From: Bacteroidales bacterium
GTDB taxonomy: Bacteria; Bacteroidota; Bacteroidia; Bacteroidales; UBA4417
Length of the DNA: 64,000 nucleotides
Direction: 5' to 3'
NCBI GenBank assembly: GCA_016707705.1
Contig: JADJHD010000004.1
Span: 62,001-126,000 of the forward strand
The notes under the pieces are model-generated. The model was not told the origin of the DNA. It ran no database searches and saw only the letters and a list, made by a program, of their open reading frames with translations. The position numbers and the translations under genes are program-made. Shown here piece after piece: positions 62,088-64,000 of the stretch. How positions within the stretch are numbered: the stretch's first letter is position 1; each line of letters starts with the position of its first letter.

Positions 62088-63431
62088 CTAGAATAGATTA
62101 CCAATATTGATGTACAATCCCTTCAGTCCATCTTCCTTTTTCATGGCAAAACCATAGTCAACAGCCAGAATGAAATTCTCATTCAAAGCGATCCTTAGTC
62201 CTGCGCCAAGGCTGGGATGCAGTTTGTCCTTTTCGTAGCTGAAGTCGAAGTATTTGGCCTGATCTTCTTCACTGATGAGGCTTTTGTTTATTTTGACCTG
62301 CTGGACAACCATTCCGAAATCAGAGAAGCCATTCAATGCGAAATAGAGGTTTTGCTTACCCACATGGGTTTTAAGGAATTTCCATCTTAGTTCAAGATTA
62401 CCATAGGCAATACCATCACCAACAACCCTGTCGCGCATGATACCCCTCAGTGTCTTCGCACCGCCGAGTCCGTCGGTCTTGGTAATCGATGAATATGAAC
62501 TTAGCATGTACGGTTGCATGAAGAAAGGAGCATTACCACCAATTGTTCCCTGGTAATCGAGTCGATAGACAAATGAAAGGCGGTCTTTGATCAGGGTGAA
62601 ATACTGCCTGTGAATAAGCACCAGCTTTGCATAAGAGAACTCTGAATTGCCCAGGAAGCTGGGAGCCCAGGTCATCAGGGCTTCAGTCCAGATGCCGTGC
62701 ATGGCGTTTGCTTCATTGTCGCGGGTATCATAAATAAGTCCCATCTTCAGGAAGTTGGCAGAGCCGCCATCCTTTTCTTCCGGACTGATAATTCCCCAGT
62801 CGATGTACTTATGATAAAGGGTAGGAGCGTACGTGAGAATATCCTCATCCTTCTTTCCCTTGTTGATGGAATTGAGGTCAACAGTATCCATCTTCATGTT
62901 GATAATGCCGATTCCAGCCAGCCAGCGGAGATTCTTGCCATAAAGATTTCCCTGCATATCAGCAGTGAAACGGAACATTTTTCTGGCATTTCTGTAGAAT
63001 ACCCTGGTAACATAGTCTTCCGATTCCTTATCTGAGAAATCAGCATTGAACTTGCTCTGGTATCCGTTAAAACCATAGAAATCCAGCGATTTTTCAGTGA
63101 GATAACTCAGGTCGGCTGTTAATCGGAGGTGATGGGGAAGCAGATTCCGGGCGTCATAAAATATCTGGTTTGTGCCGGAACCTTTCGTATAACGCGACAC
63201 TTCCACTTTCATCATTTGCTTGTAAGAAGGATATAGGCTACCATCACCATAATCATAAAGGCTAACGAGACCTCCATATTGAAAGCCCATATCCGCATCA
63301 AACGAAATGGTGGGCAAAAGTCCAATATTCAGGTTTTTCTTAACCTGGTCGGTTTTGGCATCCTGGCCATATGCTAAAGTAAATGCCAGGGCAATCATGA
63401 AGAGGGTAATCAGTGACTTTTTCATAGGCAT
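62088..63431 (-). CDS. Omp85/BamA-TamA-family outer membrane beta-barrel protein
   Basis: A 447-residue exported protein: signal peptide at residues 3-22 (MKKSLITLFMIALAFTLAYG). The chain is a run of amphipathic strands ending in GLYINIGNLF, with the C-terminal Phe of outer membrane barrels. Residues near KTDGLGGAKTLRGIMRDRVVGDG and GNLELRWKF (about 315-350) resemble the surface antigen/Omp85 barrel with its conserved RGxxxxR-type stretch. No POTRA domains precede it, so it is shorter than BamA. It may be a lone transporter or enzyme-carrying barrel; client unknown. Start may be Met1 or Met3. Confidence 0.8.
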   Translation of the reverse strand: MPMKKSLITLFMIALAFTLAYGQDAKTDQVKKNLNIGLLPTISFDADMGFQYGGLVSLYDYGDGSLYPSYKQMMKVEVSRYTKGSGTNQIFYDARNLLPHHLRLTADLSYLTEKSLDFYGFNGYQSKFNADFSDKESEDYVTRVFYRNARKMFRFTADMQGNLYGKNLRWLAGIGIINMKMDTVDLNSINKGKKDEDILTYAPTLYHKYIDWGIISPEEKDGGSANFLKMGLIYDTRDNEANAMHGIWTEALMTWAPSFLGNSEFSYAKLVLIHRQYFTLIKDRLSFVYRLDYQGTIGGNAPFFMQPYMLSSYSSITKTDGLGGAKTLRGIMRDRVVGDGIAYGNLELRWKFLKTHVGKQNLYFALNGFSDFGMVVQQVKINKSLISEEDQAKYFDFSYEKDKLHPSLGAGLRIALNENFILAVDYGFAMKKEDGLKGLYINIGNLF

Positions 63432-63436
63432 CAGGG

Positions 63437-64000
63437 TTAGGCAACTTGAATTATGGTTTCTATTGTATGTATGATTTCTTTTCTTGAATTGATCAGCGAG
63501 TCATATTCCCTGCGATTCCTGTATTTCAGGAGCAGCAGCCTGAATCGTCCGCGGAGTTTCAATAAATGCTTGTAGAAGTAGAAAGTTATGATTCCCGAAA
63601 CCGGCATACTCACAGCAAAGATCAGTCTTGCAATCAGTGTTTTTACAAATATGCTGAAAACCAACTGAAGTAAAAGGAAGTATACAGGGAAGAGTACCAG
63701 TCCGATTCCGAAGTGTATAGAGGTATGGAAGACTGTATCTTTCACATTTCTTGTAAAGCGGGTGGGCAGCTTGTAGGGCAGATAATTGATGAGCAGTCCG
63801 TATAGGAATATGGGCATAACAATCAAGGAGAACACTACATCCGCCATAAATCTGCCAATTCCAGTTTTCTTGTTCCTGATCAGCCAGTCACGAATCCCGA
63901 AGCTATCAAGCTTAGAAATATATTTCTGGTACTGTTCCCAATACTTTTCAAAAATTTCCGGATTATCTGCCGCTTTCTGATCAAGACTGGCAATGATCTT
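63437..64000 (-). CDS. Lysophospholipid acyltransferase-type protein, 5' partial
   Basis: Open across the right edge of the window, so the N-terminus is missing; an internal Met at 63847 is not the start. Visible residues include the hydrophobic helices SLIVMPIFLYGLLINYLPYK and IHFGIGLVLFPVYFLLLQLVF, and the tail RFRLLLLKYRNRREYDSL. This layout (YKLPTRFTRNVKDTVFHTSIHFG) resembles the C-terminal membrane region of Bacteroidota 1-acylglycerol-phosphate acyltransferase-like proteins of about 450-480 residues. The catalytic HxxxxD would lie outside the window. It ends 6 bp before the Omp85-type gene, so the two probably form an envelope operon. Confidence 0.7.
   Translation of the reverse strand, partial: KIIASLDQKAADNPEIFEKYWEQYQKYISKLDSFGIRDWLIRNKKTGIGRFMADVVFSLIVMPIFLYGLLINYLPYKLPTRFTRNVKDTVFHTSIHFGIGLVLFPVYFLLLQLVFSIFVKTLIARLIFAVSMPVSGIITFYFYKHLLKLRGRFRLLLLKYRNRREYDSLINSRKEIIHTIETIIQVA

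Overview
The window looks like a chromosomal segment of a Bacteroidota bacterium, probably Bacteroidales or Marinilabiliales-like; I cannot place it to genus. Supporting evidence: two proteins carry type IX secretion (T9SS) C-terminal sorting domains, several genes are preceded by TAnnTTTG-type -7 elements rather than clear Shine-Dalgarno sites, there are many exported proteins and lipoproteins, and there are Bacteroidota-typical families (DUF4468, C_GCAxxG_C_C, the GYDIA-type GHMP kinase, paired M16 peptidases). No rRNA, tRNA, CRISPR array, insertion sequence or phage gene was found. The backbone is dense housekeeping DNA, broken by repeat-rich intergenic islands at about 14.5-15.0, 17.8-18.2, 19.1-19.7, 20.9-21.1, 33.4-33.9, 34.2-34.3, 35.4-35.9 and 58.4-58.7 kb.

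Layout. 0-2.5 kb: 3' part of dxr (MEP isoprenoid pathway) and rseP. 2.6-9.4 kb (minus): guaB, then three parvulin-type envelope foldases and a MoxR ATPase. 9.7-14.5 kb (minus): a large fibronectin-like T9SS cargo protein and a catalytic/non-catalytic M16 peptidase pair. 15.0-17.8 kb: a propeller-phosphoesterase protein. 18.2-23.6 kb (minus): molybdenum cofactor genes moeA, moaA, moaC and a MOSC-MogA fusion, with a PrsW-like intramembrane protease pair between them. 23.9-27.6 kb: acetyltransferase, lipase-like lipoprotein and orphan secreted proteins. 27.6-33.4 kb (minus): ppk1, sixA-like, dus, glyA and a redox-type cysteine protein. 33.9-38.7 kb: accessory enzymes and an HD hydrolase. 38.8-44.4 kb: FtsB-like protein, DUF4468, phosphatase, gpmA, polysaccharide deacetylase, an M1 peptidase with a T9SS tail and a zinc-ribbon protein. 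44.6-50.0 kb (plus): an NAD-synthase-like enzyme, AMP-forming ligase, acyl carrier protein and asparagine synthetase, which look like a small biosynthetic cassette. 51.9-54.0 kb: ArsR regulator and adenine deaminase. 54.0-58.4 kb (minus): a four-gene mevalonate operon. 58.7-61.5 kb (plus): a translationally coupled amidohydrolase / 67-residue protein / 5'-nucleotidase trio. 61.6-64.0 kb (minus): an Omp85-type outer membrane protein and a lysophospholipid acyltransferase that runs off the right edge.

Most notable points. (1) dxr and a complete mevalonate-to-IPP operon lie in the same 64 kb, implying both isoprenoid routes or a remnant of one. (2) The ligase-ACP-AsnB-NadE-like cassette has no recognised product. 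(3) Four genes are broken by single-base indels, mostly in homopolymers, and read as intact after correction, which suggests base-calling errors, though real frameshifts are possible. (4) A family of dispersed repeats, including 39-bp tandem arrays on both sides of the MOSC-MogA gene, reaches into coding sequence: the last ~17 codons of an HsmA-like membrane protein come from a repeat seen again about 20 kb away.
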